Source: an uncultured Ignavibacteriota bacterium
GTDB taxonomy: Bacteria > Bacteroidota > Ignavibacteria > Tepidaquicellales > Tepidaquicellaceae
Length of the DNA stretch: 43,255 nucleotides
Assembly: GCA_903901375.1 (NCBI GenBank)
Contig: CAIUQV010000470.1
Span: 1 to 43,255, forward strand
Direction: 5' to 3'
Shown: piece after piece, positions 8,198 through 14,386 of the stretch
Layout of the letters: each line of letters begins with the position of its first letter
Numbering within the stretch: position 1 is the stretch's first letter
The notes under the pieces: model-generated
The model's input: the letters and a program-made list of their open reading frames with translations, nothing else
Database searches by the model: none
What the model was told of the DNA's origin: nothing
Made by a program: the position numbers and the translations under genes

Positions 8198-8914
8198 TTA
8201 ATCAACAAATAACCCGACAAACACTCCAAGCTTCACCATAAAGCCGTCCGCCTTAATGCCCGAAGGGAAATTATTCACTTCTATCAGTTCATCAAGTTTC
8301 CATTTGGAGTTTATTGTTAAAAGATATCCTGCATCAAGCTTAAAGTACAGGAATTTTGTAGCGTGCAATCCGATACCTGCCTGCGGCACTATCGAATATG
8401 ATGTGTTTTTAAACGTTAATGTATTGTGACCGCTTGAATTTGTATCAGTCAAATAATGGTTTATGTTCCATTCCTTATAAGAGTTCGCATAGTTCACAAG
8501 TTTCAAGTTTGTCGAACCAACTCCAAACATCCCGCCAAATGTATAATCAAATGTTTTCCCAAGTTTCTTCGTAAATTCTATCGATACTGCATTAGTTGAA
8601 AAAGAAAACTCTGCTAATTTCGAATTTGTGCTGTATGTAGAACTCGAATTTGTCGTAAATCCATAACCTGTATAACCAACTCTCAAACCTTTCACCACCG
8701 GTAAATCAAGAAATACCGAACCTCCCGTTGCAAATACTCCGCTTTTCGAAAATTCCGGTAGTCCTGCTTTGGTTAATTCTGCGTTCAAATCCGTCATTGA
8801 TGGAACATTCCAGCCGAATACAGGTCCCGCAGCTATCGAAAACTTATTAAACATCTGCGAATAAGAATTACTGTAAATCAGTACTAAGAACAGCACCACA
8901 ACCAACTTTTTCAT
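8198..8914 (-). CDS. small outer-membrane beta-barrel protein, function unknown
   Basis: The 238-aa product begins with a signal peptide (MKKLVVVLFLVLIYSNSYSQ; cleavage near residue 19 or 20). The mature part is a series of alternating hydrophobic/polar strands with aromatic and glycine residues (GLRVGYTGYGFTTNS, TFDYTFGGMFGVGSTNL, YSIVPQAGIGLHATKF, FLYFKLDAGYLL), consistent with an 8- to 10-stranded barrel of the OmpW/OmpA-barrel-like or porin-family type common in this group. No enzymatic motif is visible. It lies 65 nt after the TonB-dependent receptor and 18 nt before rfbB, so it could be co-transcribed with either. Specific function cannot be assigned. Confidence 0.8.
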   Translation of the reverse strand: MKKLVVVLFLVLIYSNSYSQMFNKFSIAAGPVFGWNVPSMTDLNAELTKAGLPEFSKSGVFATGGSVFLDLPVVKGLRVGYTGYGFTTNSSSTYSTNSKLAEFSFSTNAVSIEFTKKLGKTFDYTFGGMFGVGSTNLKLVNYANSYKEWNINHYLTDTNSSGHNTLTFKNTSYSIVPQAGIGLHATKFLYFKLDAGYLLTINSKWKLDELIEVNNFPSGIKADGFMVKLGVFVGLFVD

Positions 8915-8979
8915 CTGTTTATTATTAATTTTTGAGCTACAAACTACGCATTTTTGCCGTCTTTTAAAAGTCCATTTGA

Positions 8980-11271
8980 CTAAAACATCGCATTTATTCC
9001 TATTGTTGGCAGCACCCCGATGCTATTCTGCGTTTCTATCGTCCTCGTAAATTTATTCCATTTGTACGCCGTCACATTCTTCCTGCCCGTAATATCCTGT
9101 ATATCTATATAAGTATTCAAAGTCCACTTCGCAAAATTCCATTTCTTTTCCACCCTGATATCCAGCGAATAATAATCCGGCAGCCTTGCACTGTTATATT
9201 CCGAAACAAGCTGCGTACCGTCAGCAGGATTTATCGGAGTATAAGGTCTTCCGCCCGCATACCTGAACTTCCCCGCAACCGTCCAGTTATTTTTCAACTG
9301 ATACCCGCCAAACGCAGTAAACAATACCTTATTATCAAAATCACTCGAACGCTCTATACCATCAAGAGATTTATACTTCGCATTAAACAGCGATAGATTT
9401 ATGTTAAAATAATAATTGTTCGAAAGTGTTTTCTGTACGTAAAATTCTACACCCCTGGAATTACCCGTCCCTGCTGAAACAAGCGGCTCAAGCCCGAAAT
9501 CATTCTGCGTATCAAAACTACCGCCGCTGTTAGAAAGTATAAAATATGGACGCGTAGTACTCACAGGATATTTGTCATACTTTTTATAATAAACTTCCAC
9601 ACTCGCCTTAAGGTCAGGCATTATTATGTACTCCAAACCCGCAACATAATGGTCTGCACGTATATCCTCCAGATTTCTGTTCACTGCATTCGATACCAGC
9701 CACACATAAGAAGGCGTCTGATAAAATATTCCGTAACTCATATTCAGATAAAAATCGTGTAGAAGTGTAACCTGTGCAGATGCCCGCGGAGACAAATAAC
9801 CTTTCTTATTTATGTAGTCAAAATAATCGTAACGCAGCCCCACATTCACCTTAAACCTGTTCAGAAAAAACTGTGTCCACTGTGCAAATGCCGACGCCTT
9901 GTATGTATACTCATCATCATTCAGGTTCACAGCATCAAGCACATACCTGCCGTTCGTCAAAGGATTAACATAATAAAGCGTATCAATATCTTTCTTAATC
10001 TCATTCTTAAAATTCACAAGCTTTCCCTCTGCACCTGCCGAAAACTGACCCGTCGTAAACGCCTGAAGATAATATTCACCCTTTAAACTCGTCTCACCTT
10101 CTTTCGATTTATTCTTAAAATAAACATTCCCGTTCACGTCCGTACCCGTATAATTATAATTCGTAAAAGTCCTCGTCAGATTAAAAAGCGAATAAGCCTT
10201 CCCCGATAACAGCGATTTCCACTCCGCTCCAAACACATACCCCGACTGGTCACTCCCGATGATCACAGAATTATCCTGTTTCTTCTTCTCATCCGTATTG
10301 TTAAACTTCACATTATCCAGATTACTGATAAAATTAAGCGTAAGATAGTTACTCTTATTCAAATCATAAACTCCCTTTCCCTGAAGAGAATAATACTCAG
10401 GCACAAAACCAAATCCTGCCGCATTGAAAATAAAATCCAGATAACTTCTTCTTGCCGAAACTAGCCACGAACCCCTCTTGCTCGAACCAATCGGACCCTC
10501 AAGCACCGCTCCAAAACCCGTTGCCGAAAGATTCAAATCAGTCATAAACTTTATCCTGCTCCCCTCACGCTGCTTAATCTCAAGAACCGATGAAAGCTTA
10601 TCACCATACTTTGCAGAAAAACCTCCCGTAATAAAATTCACCTCTCGCACAAAACCTAAATCAATAATACTCACCGGACCCCCGGTCGCACCCTGCGAAC
10701 CAAAATGATTTATATTCGGAACATAAGCATTATCCACCAAAAACAAATTCTCCGAAGGCGCACCACCGCGAACAATCAAATCATTCCTTCCGTCATTAAC
10801 ATAAGCAACACCCGGCAAAGTCTGAACCACACGCCCAACATCCTCAAAACCTCCCGGTGCCGTACGAATCTCCTGCGAACTCAGATTCTTAAATGAAGAA
10901 GAAATATCATCAGGCTTCGAAAACCTCTCATCCTCAACAACAATCTCATCCACAGCAACAATATCAAGCTCCGCCCTCACATCAGTAATCACACCCGAAT
11001 TCACAACCACATTATCAATCACATACATCTGATACCCGATTGCAGTAAACCTCAGCGAATATCTCCCCGCAGGAACAGTCTCCAGATAATAAAAACCATT
11101 ATCATCGCTACCCGCCTTCAAACCCGCACCAATCACCTCAATCACCGCACCAATCACCGGCTGCTGATTAATCTTATCAACAACCCTACCCGAAATCCCC
11201 CCTTTTTCCTGCCCAAACAGGTTTGTTGTAAGCCCCAAAATTACAACCAAAACAAACATTAAATATCTCAT
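8980..11271 (-). CDS. TonB-dependent outer-membrane receptor with carboxypeptidase-regulatory-like N-terminus
   Basis: The 763-aa protein has a signal peptide (cleavage near residue 20), a carboxypeptidase-regulatory-like beta-sandwich (about 25-102, with GRVVDKINQQPVIGAVIEV and a GxFYYLETVPAGRY turn), a plug domain (about 125-235, with LPGVAYVNDGRNDLIVRGG and ENLFLVDN) and a 22-strand-type barrel to the C-terminus. Such receptors import siderophores, cobalamin, peptides or glycans using TonB energy. No SusD-like lipoprotein gene adjoins it, so glycan uptake of the Sus type is not suggested. Substrate is unknown. Codons here favour C-ending forms more than the dcw genes, and the region looks GC-richer. 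A candidate promoter lies at 11302-11331, and a terminator at 11359-11385 separates it from the regulator upstream. Confidence 0.93.
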   Translation of the reverse strand: MRYLMFVLVVILGLTTNLFGQEKGGISGRVVDKINQQPVIGAVIEVIGAGLKAGSDDNGFYYLETVPAGRYSLRFTAIGYQMYVIDNVVVNSGVITDVRAELDIVAVDEIVVEDERFSKPDDISSSFKNLSSQEIRTAPGGFEDVGRVVQTLPGVAYVNDGRNDLIVRGGAPSENLFLVDNAYVPNINHFGSQGATGGPVSIIDLGFVREVNFITGGFSAKYGDKLSSVLEIKQREGSRIKFMTDLNLSATGFGAVLEGPIGSSKRGSWLVSARRSYLDFIFNAAGFGFVPEYYSLQGKGVYDLNKSNYLTLNFISNLDNVKFNNTDEKKKQDNSVIIGSDQSGYVFGAEWKSLLSGKAYSLFNLTRTFTNYNYTGTDVNGNVYFKNKSKEGETSLKGEYYLQAFTTGQFSAGAEGKLVNFKNEIKKDIDTLYYVNPLTNGRYVLDAVNLNDDEYTYKASAFAQWTQFFLNRFKVNVGLRYDYFDYINKKGYLSPRASAQVTLLHDFYLNMSYGIFYQTPSYVWLVSNAVNRNLEDIRADHYVAGLEYIIMPDLKASVEVYYKKYDKYPVSTTRPYFILSNSGGSFDTQNDFGLEPLVSAGTGNSRGVEFYVQKTLSNNYYFNINLSLFNAKYKSLDGIERSSDFDNKVLFTAFGGYQLKNNWTVAGKFRYAGGRPYTPINPADGTQLVSEYNSARLPDYYSLDIRVEKKWNFAKWTLNTYIDIQDITGRKNVTAYKWNKFTRTIETQNSIGVLPTIGINAMF

Positions 11272-11301
11272 TTTCTTCGTATTTTAATTAATTCACTCTC
11301 T

Positions 11302-11331
11302 AAAATGTAAATTTCACCAGAATAGTTCCAA
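11302..11331 (-). promoter_or_regulatory. candidate promoter of the TonB-dependent receptor gene
   Basis: Minus-strand TTG (11331-11329), 19-nt spacer, then TACATTTT (11309-11302), a 7 of 8 match to TAnnTTTG. It lies about 30 nt before the receptor ATG and just past a terminator that would stop upstream transcripts, so a promoter is expected here. Confidence 0.4.
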
Positions 11332-11358
11332 GCAATAAAACCCCCCCGACTCATTAAC

Positions 11359-11385
11359 AAAAAACCCCAACTCATTGCTGGGGTT
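11359..11385 (-). terminator. rho-independent terminator after the XRE regulator
   Basis: On the minus strand AACCCCA (11385-11379) pairs with TGGGGTT (11369-11363) across a 9-nt loop, followed by a run of T (plus-strand A at 11359-11364). It would end transcripts coming from the regulator gene and insulate the receptor gene. Confidence 0.65.
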
Positions 11386-11420
11386 CCATATTGTTTGTGC
11401 CCTCCGCACCCTTCCCCCCT

Positions 11421-11446
11421 CCTTCCCAAGCTCCAGCTTGGGAAGG
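11421..11446. repeat. perfect 12-bp palindrome (REP/MITE-like dispersed-repeat candidate)
   Basis: CCTTCCCAAGCT (11421-11432) and AGCTTGGGAAGG (11435-11446) are perfect inverted repeats separated by only CC. This type of palindrome, reading as PKLELGKEG or SQAPAWEG in different frames, resembles interspersed repeats I know from several unrelated genomes. It lies in the intergenic region downstream of the XRE gene. Only one copy is in the window, so dispersal is inference. Confidence 0.6.
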
Positions 11447-11454
11447 CATAAAAA

Positions 11455-11511
11455 AGTGTCATCCCCACTCGCGAAGCAGATACGCGAAGCGTCTCCAGGC
11501 AGTGTCATCCC
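11455..11511. repeat. short interspersed element with AGTGTCATCCC direct repeats
   Basis: AGTGTCATCCC occurs at 11455-11465 and again at 11501-11511. Between them GCGAAGC is repeated (11471-11477, 11484-11490) beside GTCTCC. This layout resembles the TGTCATCCC / GAAGCGGAGTCTCC class of intergenic repeats seen in many Bacteroidota and other genomes. It is much GC-richer than the surrounding intergenic DNA. The family assignment is from memory of such elements, not a search. Confidence 0.5.
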
Positions 11512-11521
11512 GCAATCAGCC

Positions 11522-11878
11522 TCACCCCTTCATCTCCTCTTCCATCTTCTTCACCTTCTCCAGAAACTCTCCCATCTTCTCCGCCGGAATCCCCTTACCC
11601 ACATCCGCCACGCTCATCACCGCCCGCTCCCGCAGCTTCCACAGCGGATGGTTCTCCGTCGCCGTCTCGCCCTTCTCTGGCGTCCAGCAGTACAAATCGC
11701 TCGGCGTACACTTCAGCGCCACGCACAACTGCTCCACCTGCCTCGGCGACAACCCAAGCATCTTCTCCCTCGCAATCCTCGTCGCCGTTCCCTTCGCAAA
11801 CCCGTGCATCTTCAAAAACGCACACGGCTCGCTAATCCCCCTCAGCCTCATCAGATTTTTAACGTTATATTTCAGCAT
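11522..11878 (-). CDS. XRE/Cro-type helix-turn-helix regulator (HTH_26-like)
   Basis: The 118-aa product has an N-terminal Cro/C1-type helix-turn-helix (about residues 5-65): NLMRLRGIS, then FAKGTATRIAREKMLGLSPRQVEQLCVALKCTPSDLYCWTP. The C-terminus ends in a charged helix (EKMGEFLEKVKKMEEEMKG) that could dimerise. Small regulators of this shape are common in Bacteroidota. The gene is strikingly GC-rich relative to its neighbours, has a strong AAGGAG ribosome-binding site 6 nt before the ATG (unlike most genes here), its own consensus-like promoter (11895-11925) and terminator (11359-11385), and lies between a tandem array and palindromic repeats. This suggests horizontal acquisition. The target is unknown; the adjacent array is a candidate by proximity only. 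No toxin or partner gene is visible. Confidence 0.82.
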   Translation of the reverse strand: MLKYNVKNLMRLRGISEPCAFLKMHGFAKGTATRIAREKMLGLSPRQVEQLCVALKCTPSDLYCWTPEKGETATENHPLWKLRERAVMSVADVGKGIPAEKMGEFLEKVKKMEEEMKG

Positions 11879-11894
11879 ATTTTGCTCCTTTTTC

Positions 11895-11925
11895 CAAAAT
11901 TAAACATTCCTTTTCAAAATTCCAA
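11895..11925 (-). promoter_or_regulatory. promoter of the XRE regulator gene
   Basis: Minus-strand TTG (11925-11923), 20-nt spacer, then TAATTTTG (11902-11895), an exact match to the Bacteroidota -7 element TAnnTTTG with the same spacing as the rRNA promoter. The -7 element ends 16 nt before the ATG, leaving a very short leader that contains the AAGGAG ribosome-binding site. Confidence 0.6.
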
Positions 11926-11938
11926 CACCACATTTTAA

Positions 11939-12152
11939 CTCTCAATGTCATCACGTTCAATCTCGGGGTCATCACGTTGAATCTCAAGGTCATCACGTTC
12001 AATCTCGGGGTCATCACGTTGAATCTCAGGGTCATCACGTTTAATCTCGGGGTCATCACGTTCAATCTCGGGGTCATCACGTTCAATCTCGGGGTCATCA
12101 CGTTGAATCTCGGGGTCATCACGTTTAATCTCGGGGTCATCACGTTGAATCT
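11939..12152. repeat. 21-bp tandem repeat array, ten copies
   Basis: Ten head-to-tail 21-nt units have TCATCACGTT starting at 11948, 11969, 11990, 12011, 12032, 12053, 12074, 12095, 12116 and 12137. On the plus strand each unit is TCATCACGTT, one variable base, AATCTC and then usually GGGG. The variable base runs C,G,C,G,T,C,C,G,T,G. The run before the next copy is degenerate in units 2 (AAGG) and 4 (AGGG) and lost in unit 10. Because 21 is a multiple of 3 both strands stay open and give spurious heptad-repeat ORFs. It ends about 23 nt before the XRE promoter. It is probably a variable-number tandem repeat; a protein-binding role is possible but unproven. Confidence 0.93.
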
Positions 12153-12275
12153 CCCACTCAACAAATCAACATCTCGAATACTAAATATCTGAACTTTGAA
12201 ATTATAATAGGTAAGTATAACAGTAAAAACCGTTACAACTGAATTGCATCTCTAAGATTTGAATAGCAAAGAAGT
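12153..12275. other. spacer between the 21-bp array and metH, no feature seen
   Basis: Downstream of the metH stop codon I see no terminator hairpin, no remnant of a cobalamin-binding domain in any frame, and no small gene. The metH transcript may therefore run into the array. Confidence 0.5.
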
Positions 12276-14099
12276 TTATTTCCCTGCTTCTTCGTATAGT
12301 CTGTTATCAAAAATCAAATCCGTGCAGAGTTCGCGCCCCTTCTCGTCTATCTTGTAAAGCGGCATTATTTTCCCCGCATGAACAATCACCATATCAAGCC
12401 CCGCCTCTATTGCATAATGCAAAAATACCGAATTCAGCACGTGCCGTATATGCGGACTCAAACCAAACGAACAGTTGCTAAGCCCCAGAATAGTCTTGCA
12501 TTTCGGCATTATCTTTTTAATCTCGCGAATCGCGTTTATCGTATTCATTCCGCTCTTCCGCAGGTCTTCCTGCCCCGAACCAAGCGGGAACGTCAGTGTA
12601 TCAAATATCAAATCCTCTTCTCTGAAATTATGCACCTTCACTGCATGGTCGCGTATACGTTTTGCAATCGCTACTTTCTTATCAAACTCGTATGCCTGTC
12701 CTTCCTCATCTATCGAAAGCGCAACTACTGCCGCTCCAAACCTCTTCGCAAGTGTCAGTATCTTGTCTGCCTTCACGGTACCCTCTTCAAAATTTATCGA
12801 ATTTATAATTGCCCTGCCTGCATAAAGTTTCAGCGCCGTTTCTATCACGTTCACCTCTGTCGAATCTATCATCAGCGGAAGCGTCACCGCCGTATTAAAT
12901 CTCTTTATCACCTCCGTCATATCGCGTACTTCATCGCGCCCGACATACGCAACACAAATGTCAAGTATATGAGCCCCTTCTTTCACCTGCTCCTTCGCCA
13001 TATTCACCATCGCATCGTAATCCTCTTTCTCAAGAAGATTCTTAAACTGTCTCGAACCGTTCGCATTGCAGCGCTCGCCCACCAGCACAGGCGCAGGGTC
13101 TATCGTCATCGTCGCCGTACCGTAAAGCGAAGCAACTGACGATGCATAATTCCATTTTCTTTCTGCCGGCGAAATACGTTCCGAAACCTCACTTAACTTC
13201 TTGATATGCTCTGCATTCGTTCCGCAGCAGCCCCCAACAACCTTCACACCAAAATCTTTTACAAAAAGTGTTGCCCACTTTTCCATCTCATCCGGCGAAA
13301 GATGGTAATGCGCCTTACCGCTTATGTTCTCAGGTATTCCCGCATTCGGCATACAGAAAACATTCTTCGGTGAATTGTGGCAAAGATAACGGATGTTCTC
13401 TTCCATTTCCTTCGGACCGGTCGCACAGTTCATCCCTATAATGTCAACAATATCATAAGGCTCAATAACAGTTAGTGCCGCCGAAATATCCGTTCCCATA
13501 AGCATCGTGCCCATCGTTTCAACAGTAACGGAAACAATCACAGGAAGCTTGCGTTTCTTATCGCGGAAAATTCTGTCCGCCGCCGAAAGTGCACATTTTA
13601 TCTGAAGCAAATCCTGACACGTCTCTATGCAGAACAAATCCACTCCCCCGTCAAACAACCCGCTCATCTGCCTATAATATGACTCTTCCATATCGTCAAA
13701 AGTAATGTGACCAAGCGAAGGAAGTTTCGTCGTCGGTCCAATCGAACCGGCAACAAATCGCGGCTTCATATCTGTCGAAAACTCTTTCGCAACTGCCTTT
13801 GCGAGTTCCGCAGCTCTCTTCGAAAGCTCGTAGTCGAGGTTTGCAATATTATATTCAGTTAAAACAATCGATGCCGAACCAAACGAATTTGTTTCAATCA
13901 CGTCTGCACCTGCTTCCAGGAAATACGAATGAAGTTTAGTAACAACCTCCGGCTTTGACTTCACAAGATATTCATTACACCCCTCAAGCTCTTTGCCTCC
14001 GAAATCATCCGCTGTCAAACCGTATGTCTGAAGCGTTGAGCCCGTGGCACCATCGAATACTAATACTTTTTCCTTTAGTTGTTCTAAAAATGTCTTCAT
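12276..14099 (-). CDS. metH: methionine synthase N-terminal half (homocysteine and pterin domains only)
   Basis: The 607 residues contain two of the four cobalamin-dependent methionine synthase modules. The homocysteine-binding barrel (about 10-305) has zinc ligands Cys225 (GMNC) and Cys291-Cys292 (GGCCGTN). The pterin/methyltetrahydrofolate barrel (about 335-600) starts at PAPVLVGERCNANGSRQFK and includes DICVAYVGRDE and PLMIDSTE. The protein ends at DLIFDNRLYEEAGK, just where full-length MetH enters the cobalamin cap and cobalamin-binding domains; those and the reactivation domain are absent, and nothing like them follows in the 123-nt gap. It may work with separately encoded cobalamin and activation proteins, or it may be truncated. 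It is GC-richer than the dcw genes. The start is ATG and no SD is evident. Confidence 0.9.
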   Translation of the reverse strand: MKTFLEQLKEKVLVFDGATGSTLQTYGLTADDFGGKELEGCNEYLVKSKPEVVTKLHSYFLEAGADVIETNSFGSASIVLTEYNIANLDYELSKRAAELAKAVAKEFSTDMKPRFVAGSIGPTTKLPSLGHITFDDMEESYYRQMSGLFDGGVDLFCIETCQDLLQIKCALSAADRIFRDKKRKLPVIVSVTVETMGTMLMGTDISAALTVIEPYDIVDIIGMNCATGPKEMEENIRYLCHNSPKNVFCMPNAGIPENISGKAHYHLSPDEMEKWATLFVKDFGVKVVGGCCGTNAEHIKKLSEVSERISPAERKWNYASSVASLYGTATMTIDPAPVLVGERCNANGSRQFKNLLEKEDYDAMVNMAKEQVKEGAHILDICVAYVGRDEVRDMTEVIKRFNTAVTLPLMIDSTEVNVIETALKLYAGRAIINSINFEEGTVKADKILTLAKRFGAAVVALSIDEEGQAYEFDKKVAIAKRIRDHAVKVHNFREEDLIFDTLTFPLGSGQEDLRKSGMNTINAIREIKKIMPKCKTILGLSNCSFGLSPHIRHVLNSVFLHYAIEAGLDMVIVHAGKIMPLYKIDEKGRELCTDLIFDNRLYEEAGK

Positions 14100-14290
14100 T
14101 AAGTAATTTTATTGAATTTATTTAAACCAATTTAATAATATAAGAACTAGAATAATATATAAAAAGTTTTGCAATAATATATAAGAAGTGCTTCCTGCAC
14201 ACGATAAAGATTCTTATCTTAGTGACCTTCGTGTCTTATTGGTGAAGTCTTTGTTCTTTGAAAAGATAAAGCTTTTGGTTTTTCTAAAAT

Positions 14291-14322
14291 GAAAAAGCCC
14301 GCATTGTTAATGCGGGCTTTTC
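14291..14322 (-). terminator. rho-independent terminator after the S46 peptidase genes
   Basis: AAAAGCCCGCATT (14293-14305) and AATGCGGGCTTTT (14309-14321) form a perfect 13-bp inverted repeat with loop GTT. Read on the minus strand it is followed by a run of five T, the classical intrinsic-terminator form. It lies about 65 nt downstream of the first S46 gene's stop codon. Confidence 0.88.
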
Positions 14323-14340
14323 GTAATATTTATATTTCTT

Positions 14341-14379
14341 ACTTTGTTACCTTGTTACTTTGTTACCTTGTTACTTTGT
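14341..14379. repeat. short 8/16-bp tandem repeat
   Basis: ACTTTGTT and ACCTTGTT alternate: two complete 16-nt units (14341-14356, 14357-14372) plus a partial one to 14379. It begins 7 nt beyond the peptidase stop codon and lies between the gene and its terminator. Probably a slippage microsatellite. Confidence 0.8.
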
Positions 14380-14386
14380 CTCTCTC

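Larger units (their letters stand above)
14100..14386. other. intergenic region between the S46 genes and metH
   Basis: It holds the terminator at 14291-14322, the 8-bp array at 14341-14379 and, at about 14210-14245, a segment whose minus strand contains GACACGAAGGTCACTAAG. The latter resembles interspersed ACGAAG-type repeats seen in many genomes. The part nearest metH is almost pure A/T and presumably includes its promoter, but no element could be pinned down. Confidence 0.5.

Noticed and set aside
11375..11938. Long plus-strand frames of 187 and 170 codons opposite the HTH gene
   Set aside because: Antisense to a recognisable helix-turn-helix protein, rich in Pro, Arg, Leu and Ser as GC-rich antisense frames are, and crossing the terminator and repeats.
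11939..12152. Possible CRISPR array
   Set aside because: Units are contiguous 21-mers without unique spacers, and no cas genes are nearby; it is a tandem repeat.
11865..12164. 99-codon minus-strand frame made of MTPRLNV/MTPRFNV heptads (and a matching plus-strand frame at 11977-12192)
   Set aside because: It is a by-product of the 21-bp array, whose length is a multiple of three; both strands are open, and it overlaps the start of the better supported HTH gene and its promoter.
12378..13139. 253-codon plus-strand frame inside metH
   Set aside because: Antisense to conserved MetH domains; composition rich in Arg, His, Tyr and Cys is typical of a shadow frame.
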